Source of the DNA: an uncultured Lachnospiraceae bacterium
Lineage (GTDB): Bacteria > Bacillota > Clostridia > Lachnospirales > Lachnospiraceae
Assembly: GCA_910588825.1 (NCBI GenBank)
Contig: CAJURF010000002.1
Coordinates: 42,700-106,699 of the forward strand
Length of the DNA: 64,000 bases
Reading direction: 5' to 3'
This document shows positions 7,629 through 16,925 of the stretch, piece after piece. Below the pieces are notes generated by a model. That model did no database searches. It saw only the letters and a list, made by a program, of their open reading frames with translations, and was not told the origin of the DNA. Numbering within the stretch: the stretch's first letter is position 1; the number at the start of each line of letters is the position of its first letter. The position numbers and the translations under genes are program-made.

Positions 7629-9044
7629 GTGAGTTTGAGAAGACGAGAATACTTTAGAAGAATTGTGATGTTTGTCCTGGCGTCTCTGGTAGTTTTGGCA
7701 CAATCGGCCCTGTTTGCGGCAGCGTGGTATCTGTATTATCGGGAATTGATATTTGAACCATTCTGGAACAAGGGAAACTGGGTGCTGATTGCCATGTATA
7801 TGCTGATTTTGATCCTCTTTTCCAGAATGTTCGGCGGACTGCGTGTGGGTTACTTAAAGAGGCTGGATGATATTTATTCCCTTGCACTGGCAGCCATCTG
7901 TTCCAATGTAGTGATTTATCTGCAGATTACTCTCATCAACCGCTGGTTTCTATCCCCAATACCCATTTTGATTATGACCCTGGCAGAATTCTGCGTGATC
8001 GTGGTCTGGGCTTTCGGCTCCAGATATTTGTTCAATCATTTGTACGGGGCCAGAAAGATGCTGGTAATTTATGGAGAACGCAGGCCGGATCAGTTGATTC
8101 GGAAGATGGAGTCCAGAAGGGATAAGTATAACATCTGCGGAAAAGTACACATCCGTGAGGGTGAAAAGGAAATACGCCGGATGATGAAGGACTATGAGGC
8201 TGTCATTATCTGGGATCTGCCTTCCCAGATTAGAAACCGGTATCTGAAATATTGCTTTGCCCATTCCATCCGCTGTTATGTGACGCCTAAGATATCCGAT
8301 GTGATACTGGCAGGGTCAGACCGGATTCATCTGTTTGACACCCCGCTGCTGGTTTCCAGGAATATGGGGCTGACAGCGGAACAGCTGCTGGTGAAACGCT
8401 TTATGGATATTGTAGTCTCTGCTGTGGGAATAATCATTTCCTCTCCCATTATGGCTATATGCGCCATAGCTGTGAAGGCATATGACAGAGGACCGGTGTT
8501 CTACCGTCAGGAGCGGCTGACAAAAAATGGAGCGCCTTTCCGCATTTTTAAATTCCGAAGCATGCGGGTGAATTCAGAGACACAAGGGGCAAGGCTGGCA
8601 TCAAAACACGACAGCCGTATTACTCCGGTGGGGCGTGTGTTGCGGAATCTGCATTTTGATGAGCTGCCTCAGCTGTTCAATGTACTGGCGGGGGATATGT
8701 CCATTGTGGGACCCCGTCCGGAGAGAAAAGTATTGCTAAAGGAATATCAGAGGGAGATTCCGGAGTTTTATTACCGTTTGAAGGTGAAGGCTGGGCTTAC
8801 CGGGTATGCCCAGGTCTATGGGAAATACAATACGACTCCTTATGATAAATTAAAACTGGATTTGTACTATATTGAAAATTATTCGGTTCTGCTGGATATT
8901 AAACTGATGTTTATGACTTTCCGGATTCTGTTTCAGAAGGAAACTTCGGAAGGGGTGGAGGACCGGCAGGTGAACGCCCTGTTGAATTCAGTAGAGAAGG
9001 ATGATCAGACGGATTTGAAAGAAAAGGATGGCGGGCAGTTATGA
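7629..9044 (+). CDS. Polyprenyl-phosphate glycosyl-1-phosphate transferase (polymer-initiating)
   Basis: 471 aa. About five hydrophobic segments in the first 140 residues and a CoA-binding-like middle region lead to the bacterial sugar transferase domain (about 255-450). That domain shows KRFMDIVVSAVG, GPVFYRQERLTKNG, FKFRSMR, FDELPQLFNVLAGDMSIVGP and KAGLTGYAQVYGKY. WbaP/CpsE-type enzymes transfer a sugar-1-phosphate to undecaprenyl phosphate at the cytoplasmic membrane and start glycan synthesis. The GTG start has a weak ribosome binding site; TTG at 7635 is an alternative. It overlaps the next gene by ATGA. The sugar cannot be read from sequence. Confidence 0.9.
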   Translation: MSLRRREYFRRIVMFVLASLVVLAQSALFAAAWYLYYRELIFEPFWNKGNWVLIAMYMLILILFSRMFGGLRVGYLKRLDDIYSLALAAICSNVVIYLQITLINRWFLSPIPILIMTLAEFCVIVVWAFGSRYLFNHLYGARKMLVIYGERRPDQLIRKMESRRDKYNICGKVHIREGEKEIRRMMKDYEAVIIWDLPSQIRNRYLKYCFAHSIRCYVTPKISDVILAGSDRIHLFDTPLLVSRNMGLTAEQLLVKRFMDIVVSAVGIIISSPIMAICAIAVKAYDRGPVFYRQERLTKNGAPFRIFKFRSMRVNSETQGARLASKHDSRITPVGRVLRNLHFDELPQLFNVLAGDMSIVGPRPERKVLLKEYQREIPEFYYRLKVKAGLTGYAQVYGKYNTTPYDKLKLDLYYIENYSVLLDIKLMFMTFRILFQKETSEGVEDRQVNALLNSVEKDDQTDLKEKDGGQL

Positions 9045-9796
9045 AGGCGCCTTTAGTTTCAGTAATCATGCCGGCATACAACAGCGGGGCGTATATCCGG
9101 CAGGCAGTGGATTCTGTGTACAGCCAGCAGGTTTCTCTGGAATTGATTGTGGTGGACGACTGTTCCAGTGACGATACAGCCGGGCAGCTGAAAGATTATC
9201 TGGAGAGGGAAGATTTCTGCTATGTGAAAAATCATACGAATCAGGGACCTGCTGCTTCCCGGAACCGGGGAGTTTCCCTGGCAAAGGGAAAATATGTGGC
9301 ATTTCTTGACTCAGATGACTGGTGGGGAGAAGGAAAGCTGAAAGAACAGCTGCGGGTTATGGAAGAAAGCGGAGCTGTTTTGTGTTCCACCGGCCGGGAG
9401 CTGATGCGCTGGGATGGCACCAGCACCAAAACATACATTGGAGTGAAGGAACATTTGACTTATAGGGAGCTGCTGAAACATAACAGCATCAACTGTTCTT
9501 CGGTGGTGCTGTTGGCCGGGACAGCCAGGCAGTTCCCCATGTGCTATGACCAGAGCCATGAGGATTATATTACATGGCTGAAAATTTTAAAAAAATATGG
9601 ATGGGCCAGAGGAATTGACAAACCTTATTTAAAATGCCGTCTCAGCAAAAACGGAAAATCCAGGGATAAGTGGAAGTCTGCGAAAATGACGTTTCAGGTG
9701 TACCGGTATATGGGGTACGGCATAGGTAAGAGTTGTCTGTTTTTTTTATCTTATGCTGTCCATGGCATTTGTAAATATGGCAGGAGTGTACGATGA
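9041..9796 (+). CDS. Family 2 glycosyltransferase
   Basis: 251 aa GT-A fold enzyme. N-terminal VSVIMPAYNSGAYIRQAVDS, nucleotide-binding VVDDCSSDDT (about 33-42), ASRNRGVSLAKG and the DXD-like FLDSDDWW (about 89-96) are all present. It lacks a polymerizing membrane domain, having only a hydrophobic stretch near the C terminus. It overlaps its neighbours by 4 nt on both sides, so it is translationally coupled within the polymer operon. Probably adds the second sugar to the lipid-linked primer; donor unknown. Confidence 0.9.
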   Translation: MKAPLVSVIMPAYNSGAYIRQAVDSVYSQQVSLELIVVDDCSSDDTAGQLKDYLEREDFCYVKNHTNQGPAASRNRGVSLAKGKYVAFLDSDDWWGEGKLKEQLRVMEESGAVLCSTGRELMRWDGTSTKTYIGVKEHLTYRELLKHNSINCSSVVLLAGTARQFPMCYDQSHEDYITWLKILKKYGWARGIDKPYLKCRLSKNGKSRDKWKSAKMTFQVYRYMGYGIGKSCLFFLSYAVHGICKYGRSVR

Positions 9797-10977
9797 AGCG
9801 CAAAGTAAAAGATTTACTGAAAAATTATATTGCTGTACAATGGCTGAAGCGGTCGCCTGTTCTGGGCATATGGCAGAATCAATGGGCTTTTTCTTCCATG
9901 GAGAACTGCCGTTTTGATTCCAATTCCCGTTATCTGTTTCAATACGTCCATGACCATATGCCCGAGATTGTTCCGGTCTATGTGATGAACGATCCCGTAA
10001 AGAGAAAACGTCTCATGAAGGAATATCCCCGGGCGCGGATTGTTGACACCAATACCCGGGAGGGCATCAGTACTGTTCTGGAGTCCGGGGTGTGGTTTAC
10101 TTCTGCGGGAATGCCAGTATACGGCACCGGACTTTTAAAGGGGCGGGTCATCGTGAATCTGTGGCATGGGGTGCCGTTAAAAAAGATTGTTCTGGCTGAG
10201 AAGAATCATCATTTTTGGTATCGTCTGTATATATCCCTGTTGTTTTCGAAAAATTATACATGGGTTGTGACCACATCCCGGCGTATGGTTCCCATTATGC
10301 AGAAAAGTTTTGGAATTGGGAAAAACCAGGTGAAAGTGTGGGGACAGCCCCGCAATGACAGATTATTTGCCTGCCGGGAAGCAAAGGAAGTTCTGGGTGG
10401 AATTTACGGGGATCTTCCGGAATTTACCAGGGCAGTTTTATATGCACCCACCCACCGGGACGGCAGTCCGGTGAAACTGTTCCCCTTCCAGGATTTTCAA
10501 CCGGAAGAGCTGGCACAATTTCTGGAGCGGGAGAAGCTGCTGCTGTGTGTCCGCACCCATATGTATGAGACACAGCAGGCCAAACTGCCGCAGTCTCCCC
10601 GTCTGCGCTGGCTGGGAGAGGAGCTGGCGGAAGATGTGATGGAAGTGCTGGATGTGTTTGATTTGCTGATTACGGATTATTCCAGCATTTACATTGATTT
10701 TCTGCTGACAGGAAGGCCGTTGATGTTTCTACCCTATGACCAGGAGGAATATCTGGCGCTAAGAGGGTTTAATTTCCCTTACGAGAAGATTACTCCAGGT
10801 CCCAGGCCGGGGACTTTTGCACAATTCTGCGCGCAGATGAAGGAACTGCTGGGAGGAGATGACCGCTATGGGGAAAAGAGAAGGAAGACGGACAAGTTCT
10901 TTAATGAGGTGCATGAGCCCTGCTGTGAGCTGATTTGCGCAAGGGTGCAGGAATATTTAAAGGGTACGGATGTATGA
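9793..10977 (+). CDS. CDP-glycerol glycerophosphotransferase family protein (TagB/TagF-like), first copy
   Basis: 394 aa. The family core is recognisable: NLWHGVPLKKI (about 119-129), a YAPTHRDG segment (about 217-224) corresponding to the YAPTWR motif of the other copies, RTHMYE (about 255) and LLITDYSSIYIDFLLTGRP (about 292-310). Such enzymes transfer glycerol- or ribitol-phosphate from the CDP-activated form to a lipid-linked acceptor at the membrane inner face. It diverges from the two downstream copies, suggesting a distinct step such as priming. ATGA overlaps link it to both neighbours. Confidence 0.85.
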   Translation: MKRKVKDLLKNYIAVQWLKRSPVLGIWQNQWAFSSMENCRFDSNSRYLFQYVHDHMPEIVPVYVMNDPVKRKRLMKEYPRARIVDTNTREGISTVLESGVWFTSAGMPVYGTGLLKGRVIVNLWHGVPLKKIVLAEKNHHFWYRLYISLLFSKNYTWVVTTSRRMVPIMQKSFGIGKNQVKVWGQPRNDRLFACREAKEVLGGIYGDLPEFTRAVLYAPTHRDGSPVKLFPFQDFQPEELAQFLEREKLLLCVRTHMYETQQAKLPQSPRLRWLGEELAEDVMEVLDVFDLLITDYSSIYIDFLLTGRPLMFLPYDQEEYLALRGFNFPYEKITPGPRPGTFAQFCAQMKELLGGDDRYGEKRRKTDKFFNEVHEPCCELICARVQEYLKGTDV

Positions 10978-12227
10978 CGGAAAAATTGAGGATGATGGCC
11001 GCGAAGCTGGTGAACAGCACCGCACATGGCAAGGAGCTGGCAGTCTGGCTGAGAGATATAACAAAAACTGTGTGGTATGGAGTGTTCTATGCACTCAGGT
11101 ATCCGGTAGATAAGCGGATGATTTTGTTTGAATCTTACTGGGGCCGTCAGTTTGCCTGCAGTCCCAGGGCAGTCTACGAGGAATTGTGCAGAAGCAGTGC
11201 CGGGAGAAAATATAAGATTGTGTGGGCGTTTGAAGAACCGGAAAGGTTCCGGGAACTGTTTGAGGGCCGCAAAAATGTGCGGCTGGTGAAATACCACAGC
11301 CGGGAACATATCAGATGCTATGCCAGAGCCGGGTTCTGGATTACCAACTCCCGGACGCCTGCGGGTATCTGGAAGAAGAGGGGGCAGATTTATGTTCAGA
11401 CCTGGCACGGGACTCCGCTGAAGAAGATCGGATGCGATGTGGTGAATCATCAGGATATTCCTGCGGCAAACCGGCGTACCCACAGATATTACCGCAAGGA
11501 AGGGCGTCAGCTGGACTATCTGGTGTCGCCTTCTGCCTTTTATACAGAAAAGCTGGGAAGTGCTCTGGATATGAAACGTATGGAGGGGAGAGTTCTGGAG
11601 GTGGGTTATCCCCGCAATGACTGCCTTTTTACGTTTACTGATGCAGATGCAGCTGCACTGAAAGAGGAACTTGGAATTTTAGGGGATAAGAAAGTGATCC
11701 TCTATGCTCCTACCTGGAGGGAAAATCAGCATGAAGCCGGAGTGGGATATACTTACCGCATGGGGCTTGACCTGAAGGGGCTGAAACAAGAACTGGCATC
11801 TGAGTATGTGATCTTGTTCCGGGTACATTATATGGTGCGCAGACTGTTTGATTTTGCCGAGTATGAAGGATTTCTATACGATGTGTCCGATTACAGTGAT
11901 ATCAGCCGCCTGTATACCATTGCTGATATGCTGGTCACCGATTATTCCAGTGTGTTTTTTGACTATGCCAATCTGAAGCGGCCCATACTGTTTTATATGT
12001 ATGACTTTCAGGAATATAAGGAAGAACTGCGGGATTTCTATTTCGATATTTCCCTGCTTCCGGGACCGGTGATCAAAGAGGAAGCAGACCTTGGCAGGGC
12101 CATCCGGAAACTGGATGGAACCTTTGTGTACGATGAGCGGTATCAGGCGTTTAATGAACGGTTTAATCCCCATCCCCAGCCGTGCAGCAGACAGGTCTTG
12201 AAAAAATGCGGGATTTTAAAGGCATAA
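10974..12227 (+). CDS. CDP-glycerol glycerophosphotransferase family protein (TagF-like), second copy
   Basis: 417 aa from the ATG at 10974, which overlaps the previous stop as ATGA; an ORF start further upstream lies inside the preceding gene and is not supported. Motifs are FESYWGRQFACSPRAVYE (about 48-65), VQTWHGTPLKKIGCD, GYPRNDCLF, LYAPTWREN, FRVHYMVR and VTDYSSVFFDYANLKRP. The GYPRND and TDYSS motifs match the polymerase-type TagF catalytic region. It is paralogous to the N-terminal half of the gene at 14751 and is followed 15 nt later by a stand-alone DUF115 gene, the split version of that fusion. Confidence 0.9.
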   Translation: MTEKLRMMAAKLVNSTAHGKELAVWLRDITKTVWYGVFYALRYPVDKRMILFESYWGRQFACSPRAVYEELCRSSAGRKYKIVWAFEEPERFRELFEGRKNVRLVKYHSREHIRCYARAGFWITNSRTPAGIWKKRGQIYVQTWHGTPLKKIGCDVVNHQDIPAANRRTHRYYRKEGRQLDYLVSPSAFYTEKLGSALDMKRMEGRVLEVGYPRNDCLFTFTDADAAALKEELGILGDKKVILYAPTWRENQHEAGVGYTYRMGLDLKGLKQELASEYVILFRVHYMVRRLFDFAEYEGFLYDVSDYSDISRLYTIADMLVTDYSSVFFDYANLKRPILFYMYDFQEYKEELRDFYFDISLLPGPVIKEEADLGRAIRKLDGTFVYDERYQAFNERFNPHPQPCSRQVLKKCGILKA

Positions 12228-12242
12228 CTAAGGAAGGTTGAT

Positions 12243-13106
12243 ATGGAACAGGGCAGAGTGAAACAGCTGGCACATGAGATCGTACGGGTGGGAAAAAGCA
12301 AGTCCAGATGGATGGTAGAAAACATTCCCGTGTATGTGGCAGGATTTGGAAGGGGACTTGGTATTTATCACAGTGAAAATACCAGGCGTCTGGCGGCTTT
12401 TCAGAATAAGCACCAGGGACAGCGCTGTTTTGTGGTGGGCAATGGGCCCAGTCTCACAGCAGAGGACCTGGATAAGATAAGCGGGGAGTATTCTTTTGGA
12501 TGCAACATGGTTTATAAAATCTTCTCTCAGACATCCTGGCGGCCGTCCTATCACTGCGTCAGTGACCTGATGCTGTCCCAGAATAAAGGCAGTGAATTCG
12601 CAAAATATGTGGAGTCTCCTTATTTCACCCTAAAAAGCCGTTACCGGGAACTGGATGCATGTCCGAAAGACACGGTATATGTTTACGATATCAATCACAA
12701 ATATTACCGTGTGTCAGATAACCTGCTGCGCTATGTGGTCCGCTCCAAGGCAACAGTGGTGCTGTTTATGATTGAGCTGGCCATGTATATGGGATTTCAG
12801 GAAATCTATCTGCTGGGAGTGGACTGTACGTCATCTTTTGAAAAACAGGGACATTTTGTGGAGAATTATATCAGTAAGGAGCTGCAGAACAAAGATTTGG
12901 ACAGAACCAGGGAGATTATGAGAAAACCGGATGCCACAGAGTCAGAAATCCGCAGGTATCATCTGGAAAGAGATATGCATCGGTATGAGAAAATAAAAAG
13001 GGCGGCGCAGAAGCGGCAGGTGCAGATTTTCAATGCCACCCGGGGCGGGCAGCTGGAGGTATTTCCGCGGAAATCCCTGAACGAACTATATAAAAATAGT
13101 ACTTGA
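12243..13106 (+). CDS. DUF115 / Maf-like domain protein (candidate keto-sugar glycosyltransferase)
   Basis: 287 aa. The Rossmann-like core starts with RCFVVGNGPSLTAEDLD (about 60-76), followed by GCNMVYKIF, ELAMYMGFQEIYLLGVDC (about 178-195) and a C-terminal NATRGGQLEVFP. These are hallmarks of DUF115 (MptE-like), the fold of flagellin glycosylation Maf proteins that use CMP-activated nonulosonic acids. AAGGAAGG lies before the ATG. It is paralogous to the C-terminal third of the gene at 14751. Since the locus encodes CMP-keto-sugar synthesis, I infer transfer of that sugar; this is not proven. Confidence 0.75.
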   Translation: MEQGRVKQLAHEIVRVGKSKSRWMVENIPVYVAGFGRGLGIYHSENTRRLAAFQNKHQGQRCFVVGNGPSLTAEDLDKISGEYSFGCNMVYKIFSQTSWRPSYHCVSDLMLSQNKGSEFAKYVESPYFTLKSRYRELDACPKDTVYVYDINHKYYRVSDNLLRYVVRSKATVVLFMIELAMYMGFQEIYLLGVDCTSSFEKQGHFVENYISKELQNKDLDRTREIMRKPDATESEIRRYHLERDMHRYEKIKRAAQKRQVQIFNATRGGQLEVFPRKSLNELYKNST

Positions 13107-13117
13107 AATGTTACCGG

Positions 13118-13146
13118 TTGAATTCTCCTGCATTTTGTGCTATGAT
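13118..13146 (+). promoter_or_regulatory. Internal SigA-type promoter before the TagGH exporter genes
   Basis: TTGAAT (13118-13123), a 17-nt spacer and TATGAT (13141-13146), 43 nt before the permease start. It would let the exporter genes be transcribed separately from the upstream transferases. Confidence 0.65.
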
Positions 13147-13188
13147 TTGACAAGTATGATACAAGTGGGTGCAGCGGAGGATGGCGGA

Positions 13189-13968
13189 ATGAAATTTTTC
13201 AAGGATATAAAAAAATATTGGAGTTATACGGTTAGATCGGCAAAGGCAGAGCTGAAGTCTGAGGTGGCCAGCTCTTATCTGAGCTGGCTGTGGTGGATTC
13301 TGGACCCCCTTCTTTTTATGATGGTTTATACATTCATCGCAGTGATTGTATTTGAAAAGGGCGGGAAGTATTTTCCCATTTTTGTCTTTATCGGTCTGAC
13401 GATGTGGAATTTCTTCAACACAGTGGTACTGGGCAGTGTAAAAATAGTAAAAAATAACAGCGCTACGGTTTCCAAGGTATATATACCCAAATTTATACTG
13501 GTAATCAAAAGGATGATGGTCAATGGCTTTAAGATGGCAATCTCTTTTATTCTGGTGTTTATCCTGATGGGTGTTTACCAGGTTCCGGTCAGTTATCATA
13601 TCCTTTATATATTTCCGGTTTTGGCGGTTATGATGCTTGTCACCTTTGGAATCAGCAATCTGATGCTGCATTTCGGGGTATTTGTGGAGGATCTGCGAAA
13701 TGTGATGACTGTGGTTATGCGGCTTTGTTTTTACATGTCCGGTATTTTTTATTCCATATCAGAACGGGTGCCGGAGCCTTATAATAAGATTATGCAGCAA
13801 TGGAATCCTGCGGCATTTTTAATCGACTGCGCAAGGCAGTGCCTGATTTACAGCGGGACGCCGGCCAGAAAGGTGCTGCTGGTGTGGGGAGTGGTTGGTC
13901 TGATTTTGTCTGTCCTCTCTATTAAAGTAGTGTACAAATACGAAAATAGTTATGTAAAGGTGATTTAA
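13189..13968 (+). CDS. ABC-2 type polysaccharide/teichoic-acid export permease (TagG-like)
   Basis: 259 aa with about six hydrophobic segments and the ABC-2 signature SSYLSWLWWILDPLLFMMVYT (about 26-46, in two parts SSYLSWLWWILDPL and LFMMVYT) near the N terminus, as in TagG/RfbA/KpsM. The ATG at 13189 follows GGAGGATGGCGG; a longer in-frame reading from 13108 runs across a promoter and is rejected. Paired with the ATPase 1 nt downstream, it should flip the lipid-linked polymer across the membrane. Confidence 0.9.
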   Translation: MKFFKDIKKYWSYTVRSAKAELKSEVASSYLSWLWWILDPLLFMMVYTFIAVIVFEKGGKYFPIFVFIGLTMWNFFNTVVLGSVKIVKNNSATVSKVYIPKFILVIKRMMVNGFKMAISFILVFILMGVYQVPVSYHILYIFPVLAVMMLVTFGISNLMLHFGVFVEDLRNVMTVVMRLCFYMSGIFYSISERVPEPYNKIMQQWNPAAFLIDCARQCLIYSGTPARKVLLVWGVVGLILSVLSIKVVYKYENSYVKVI

Positions 13969-13969
13969 T

Positions 13970-14704
13970 ATGGAAGACCGGGAAATTGCGATCGATGTAA
14001 AAAATTTAGAAATCAGCTACCGCTGTCTGAAGTCTTTTTCTATCCGGAAAAGCTTATTTCAGTTAAAAAAATCAAAGGTAGAAGTGTATGAGGCTGTACG
14101 GGATGTGAGCTTTCAGGTTCCCAAGGGGGAAATCATGGGCATGGTGGGCAGGAATGGAAGCGGAAAGTCTACTATGCTGCGGGCCATGGCAGGGATTATC
14201 GCTCCGGATTCCGGGACCATTGACCTGCACGGCCACAATGTGTCGCTCATGTCCATTGGCGTAGGGTTTCAGAAAAAGCTCAGCGGCAGGGAGAATATTC
14301 TGCTGTCAGGCATGTTGCTGGGATTCAGCGAAAAGCAGGTCAGGGATAAGATGGACGAAATTATCAAGTTCGCAGAGCTGGGGAGATTTATTGACATGCC
14401 GGTGAAAACATATTCCAGCGGTATGTATTCCAAGCTGGCCTTTTCCATCACGGCAGTGCTGGAATCGGATATTATGCTCATCGACGAAGTTCTGAGTGTG
14501 GGAGATGCCAAATTTAAGAAAAAGAGCTACCGGAAAATGAAGGAACTGATTTCCAATAAAAACCGTACTGTTGTAATTGTCTCCCACAGTTCTGACACAT
14601 TACGGAAACTCTGTACATCTTTGATGTGGCTGCATAACGGAAAAATCCGGATGCTGGGAAAGACAGATGAAGTATTAGATGCATATGAAAAATTTATGAA
14701 TTAG
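13970..14704 (+). CDS. Polysaccharide/teichoic-acid export ATP-binding protein (TagH-like)
   Basis: 244 aa. Walker A is GRNGSGKST (about 60-68), with SLMSIGVGFQ in the Q-loop region, YSSGMYSKLAFS as the modified signature, and LIDEVLSVGDAKFKKK spanning Walker B and D-loop. The relaxed signature and the GVGF region are characteristic of exporters of TagH/KpsT/Wzt type. It lacks the long C-terminal extension of B. subtilis TagH and the carbohydrate-binding tail of Wzt, so length is minimal. It lies 1 nt after the permease gene. Confidence 0.92.
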   Translation: MEDREIAIDVKNLEISYRCLKSFSIRKSLFQLKKSKVEVYEAVRDVSFQVPKGEIMGMVGRNGSGKSTMLRAMAGIIAPDSGTIDLHGHNVSLMSIGVGFQKKLSGRENILLSGMLLGFSEKQVRDKMDEIIKFAELGRFIDMPVKTYSSGMYSKLAFSITAVLESDIMLIDEVLSVGDAKFKKKSYRKMKELISNKNRTVVIVSHSSDTLRKLCTSLMWLHNGKIRMLGKTDEVLDAYEKFMN

Positions 14705-14750
14705 GAACTGCCCAAAGTATACGAAGCGGGGCGGTCTTTTGGGAGATAAT

Positions 14751-16925
14751 ATGAAGATAATCAGCGGATTGGGTCAGCGGATTGGGAATTATGCGAAAAT
14801 TCATAAGAACGACAAAGCGGCAGCCGGCAGATTTTCCAGGGCCTTTTTGGAGGTTATGAGAATTCGCCGGGTTCTGCGTTTTCAGTGGTGCTGCCTCACC
14901 TATCCGGTGGAGCCTAAAATGGTGGTGTTTGAGGCCTTTTTGGGAAATAGTTATGCGTGCAGTCCGAAGGCTGTCTATGAACGGATGCTGGAAGATGAGA
15001 GGTACCAGGATTACAGGTTTATCTGGATTGTACACAATGTGAATCATTTTGCTTTCTTGAAAAATAATCCACGGACTGCTGTAGTAAAAAAGCTGTCCCG
15101 GAGATATTATAAATGTTGTGCCAGGGCAAAATACTGGGTAAATAACGCCACCTTAAACGACGCATTAAAGCCGAGAAAGGACCAGGTGGTGATTCAGACC
15201 TGGCATGGGACACCGCTAAAAAGACTGGGGTGTGACATTGAAAGCGGGGATGATGCCCAGTATACGAAAGAGCAGAACCAGAAACGTTATAAGGAACATA
15301 TGGACAAACTGACGTATTTTCTCTCGCCGTCAGCTTTTGCCAGTGAAAAGTTTTGTTCTGCTTTCTGCATGAAAGAGGCGGGAAAGGAACATATTATCCG
15401 GGAGACCGGTTATCCCCGCAATGACTTTCTGTACCGGTATACCCAGGAAGATGTAAAGAGAATCCGGGAACGGCTTCAGGTCCCTGAGGATAAGAAAGTG
15501 ATTCTGTACGCGCCTACCTGGAGGGATAACCAGTTTGGCACCTATGTGAAAAATAATAAAGAGCGCACCGGGTATCTATATACCATGGGGCTGGATCTGA
15601 AAAAACTGGTGGAAGACCTGGGTCCGGAATATGTGATTTTGGTACGGGTGCATGTGAATGTGCGGGATGCGCAGGGAATCCCCGACGACCCGCAGATTAT
15701 TGATGTGACAGATGTGCCGGATATTAATGAACTGTATGTGATTTCTGATATGCAGATTACTGATTATTCCAGCACATTATTTGACTATGCCAATCTGAAG
15801 CGGCCCATGCTCTTTTATATGTATGATCTGGAAGAGTATGCCGGAAAACTGCGCGGGTTTTATCTGGACTTGGAAGAACTTCCGGGACCGATTATCCAGA
15901 AAGAGGAAGACCTGGCAGCCGGGATAAAAGACCTGGCGGCTCATTTTACTTATGATGAAAAATACCAGGCTTTTAATCAAAAGTATAATTATCTGGACGG
16001 TCCGGACTGCAGCAAGAGGGTGTTGGATGAGCTGATGCCTGTGGAGAGTGAACCGTCCCGGCCTAATCCCTGGTATCGGGCAATGGGACTGATTCGAAAA
16101 ACTGTGGAGCAGATTGTGCGGACTCTTAAACGAGGCCGCAGATGGGTGAAATTTGCCATTCCGGCCATAGGCAGGGGAATGGGAATCTGTGTCAGTGATA
16201 ACAGCAAAAAGCTGAAATCATATCAGAATAAATACCGGGGAAAACGCTGTTTCCTGGTGGGAAACGGCCCCAGTCTCACAACAGAAGACCTGGATATGAT
16301 TGCGGATGAATACAGTTTCGGCTGTAATATGATCTATAAAGTCTTTGAACAGACCAGGTGGCGCCCCAGTTTTCACTGTATGGTGGATGTGATGTTCGGC
16401 CGGGAGCTGGCAGAGGAATTTGCAGAACATGTAAAGAATGACTTTTTCACTTCTATTGTCACGTACCGTCAGATGCCGGTGAAACCGGAACACACCACAT
16501 ATGCCTATGGGTATCAGAAAAAGGATTATACAGTCAGCCGGAATTTTCTGTCATATTATATTCCCTCCGGCTCTACTGTTATGACATATATGATAGAACT
16601 GGCTATGTTTATGGGATTTCAGGAGATTTATCTAATCGGTGTGGACTGTACGTCAAGTCTGGCAAAGGATGGACACTGCATTCCCAACTATGCCAGCCCG
16701 AAGGTTGCAGAAAATGACCTGAACCGTATCAGAAAACGTCTGAATGATCCCACCTTGACCATGGATGACGTGGCTCAGTATTACCAGGATCGGTCTATGT
16801 TCTGTTACCGTCAGCTGAAATCAGCTGCCGATAAAAAGGGAGTGCAGATTTACAATGCCACACGGGGAGGTATGCTGGAGGTGTACCCCCGCAGGACTCT
16901 GGAGGAAGTATTGGAGAACAAATGA
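14751..16925 (+). CDS. Fusion of CDP-glycerol glycerophosphotransferase and DUF115/Maf-like domain
   Basis: 724 aa from the ATG at 14751 (GGGAG 5 nt upstream; an in-frame TTG at 14739 precedes that site). Residues about 1-430 are a TagF-type transferase: VVFEAFLGNSYACSPKAVYE, IQTWHGTPLKRLGCD, GYPRNDFLY, LYAPTWRDN, ITDYSSTLFDYANLKRP. Residues about 460-724 are DUF115: RCFLVGNGPSLTTEDLD, ELAMFMGFQEIYLIGVDC, NATRGGMLEVYP. The two halves parallel the adjacent separate genes at 10974 and 12243, so one set arose by duplication plus fusion or fission. A bifunctional enzyme that extends and decorates one polymer is the likely role. ATGA overlap with the next gene. Confidence 0.88.
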   Translation: MKIISGLGQRIGNYAKIHKNDKAAAGRFSRAFLEVMRIRRVLRFQWCCLTYPVEPKMVVFEAFLGNSYACSPKAVYERMLEDERYQDYRFIWIVHNVNHFAFLKNNPRTAVVKKLSRRYYKCCARAKYWVNNATLNDALKPRKDQVVIQTWHGTPLKRLGCDIESGDDAQYTKEQNQKRYKEHMDKLTYFLSPSAFASEKFCSAFCMKEAGKEHIIRETGYPRNDFLYRYTQEDVKRIRERLQVPEDKKVILYAPTWRDNQFGTYVKNNKERTGYLYTMGLDLKKLVEDLGPEYVILVRVHVNVRDAQGIPDDPQIIDVTDVPDINELYVISDMQITDYSSTLFDYANLKRPMLFYMYDLEEYAGKLRGFYLDLEELPGPIIQKEEDLAAGIKDLAAHFTYDEKYQAFNQKYNYLDGPDCSKRVLDELMPVESEPSRPNPWYRAMGLIRKTVEQIVRTLKRGRRWVKFAIPAIGRGMGICVSDNSKKLKSYQNKYRGKRCFLVGNGPSLTTEDLDMIADEYSFGCNMIYKVFEQTRWRPSFHCMVDVMFGRELAEEFAEHVKNDFFTSIVTYRQMPVKPEHTTYAYGYQKKDYTVSRNFLSYYIPSGSTVMTYMIELAMFMGFQEIYLIGVDCTSSLAKDGHCIPNYASPKVAENDLNRIRKRLNDPTLTMDDVAQYYQDRSMFCYRQLKSAADKKGVQIYNATRGGMLEVYPRRTLEEVLENK

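Noticed and set aside
13108..13188. Upstream extension of the TagG-like permease
   Set aside because: The extension spans a good promoter and precedes the GGAGG site; the first 27 residues have no family match.
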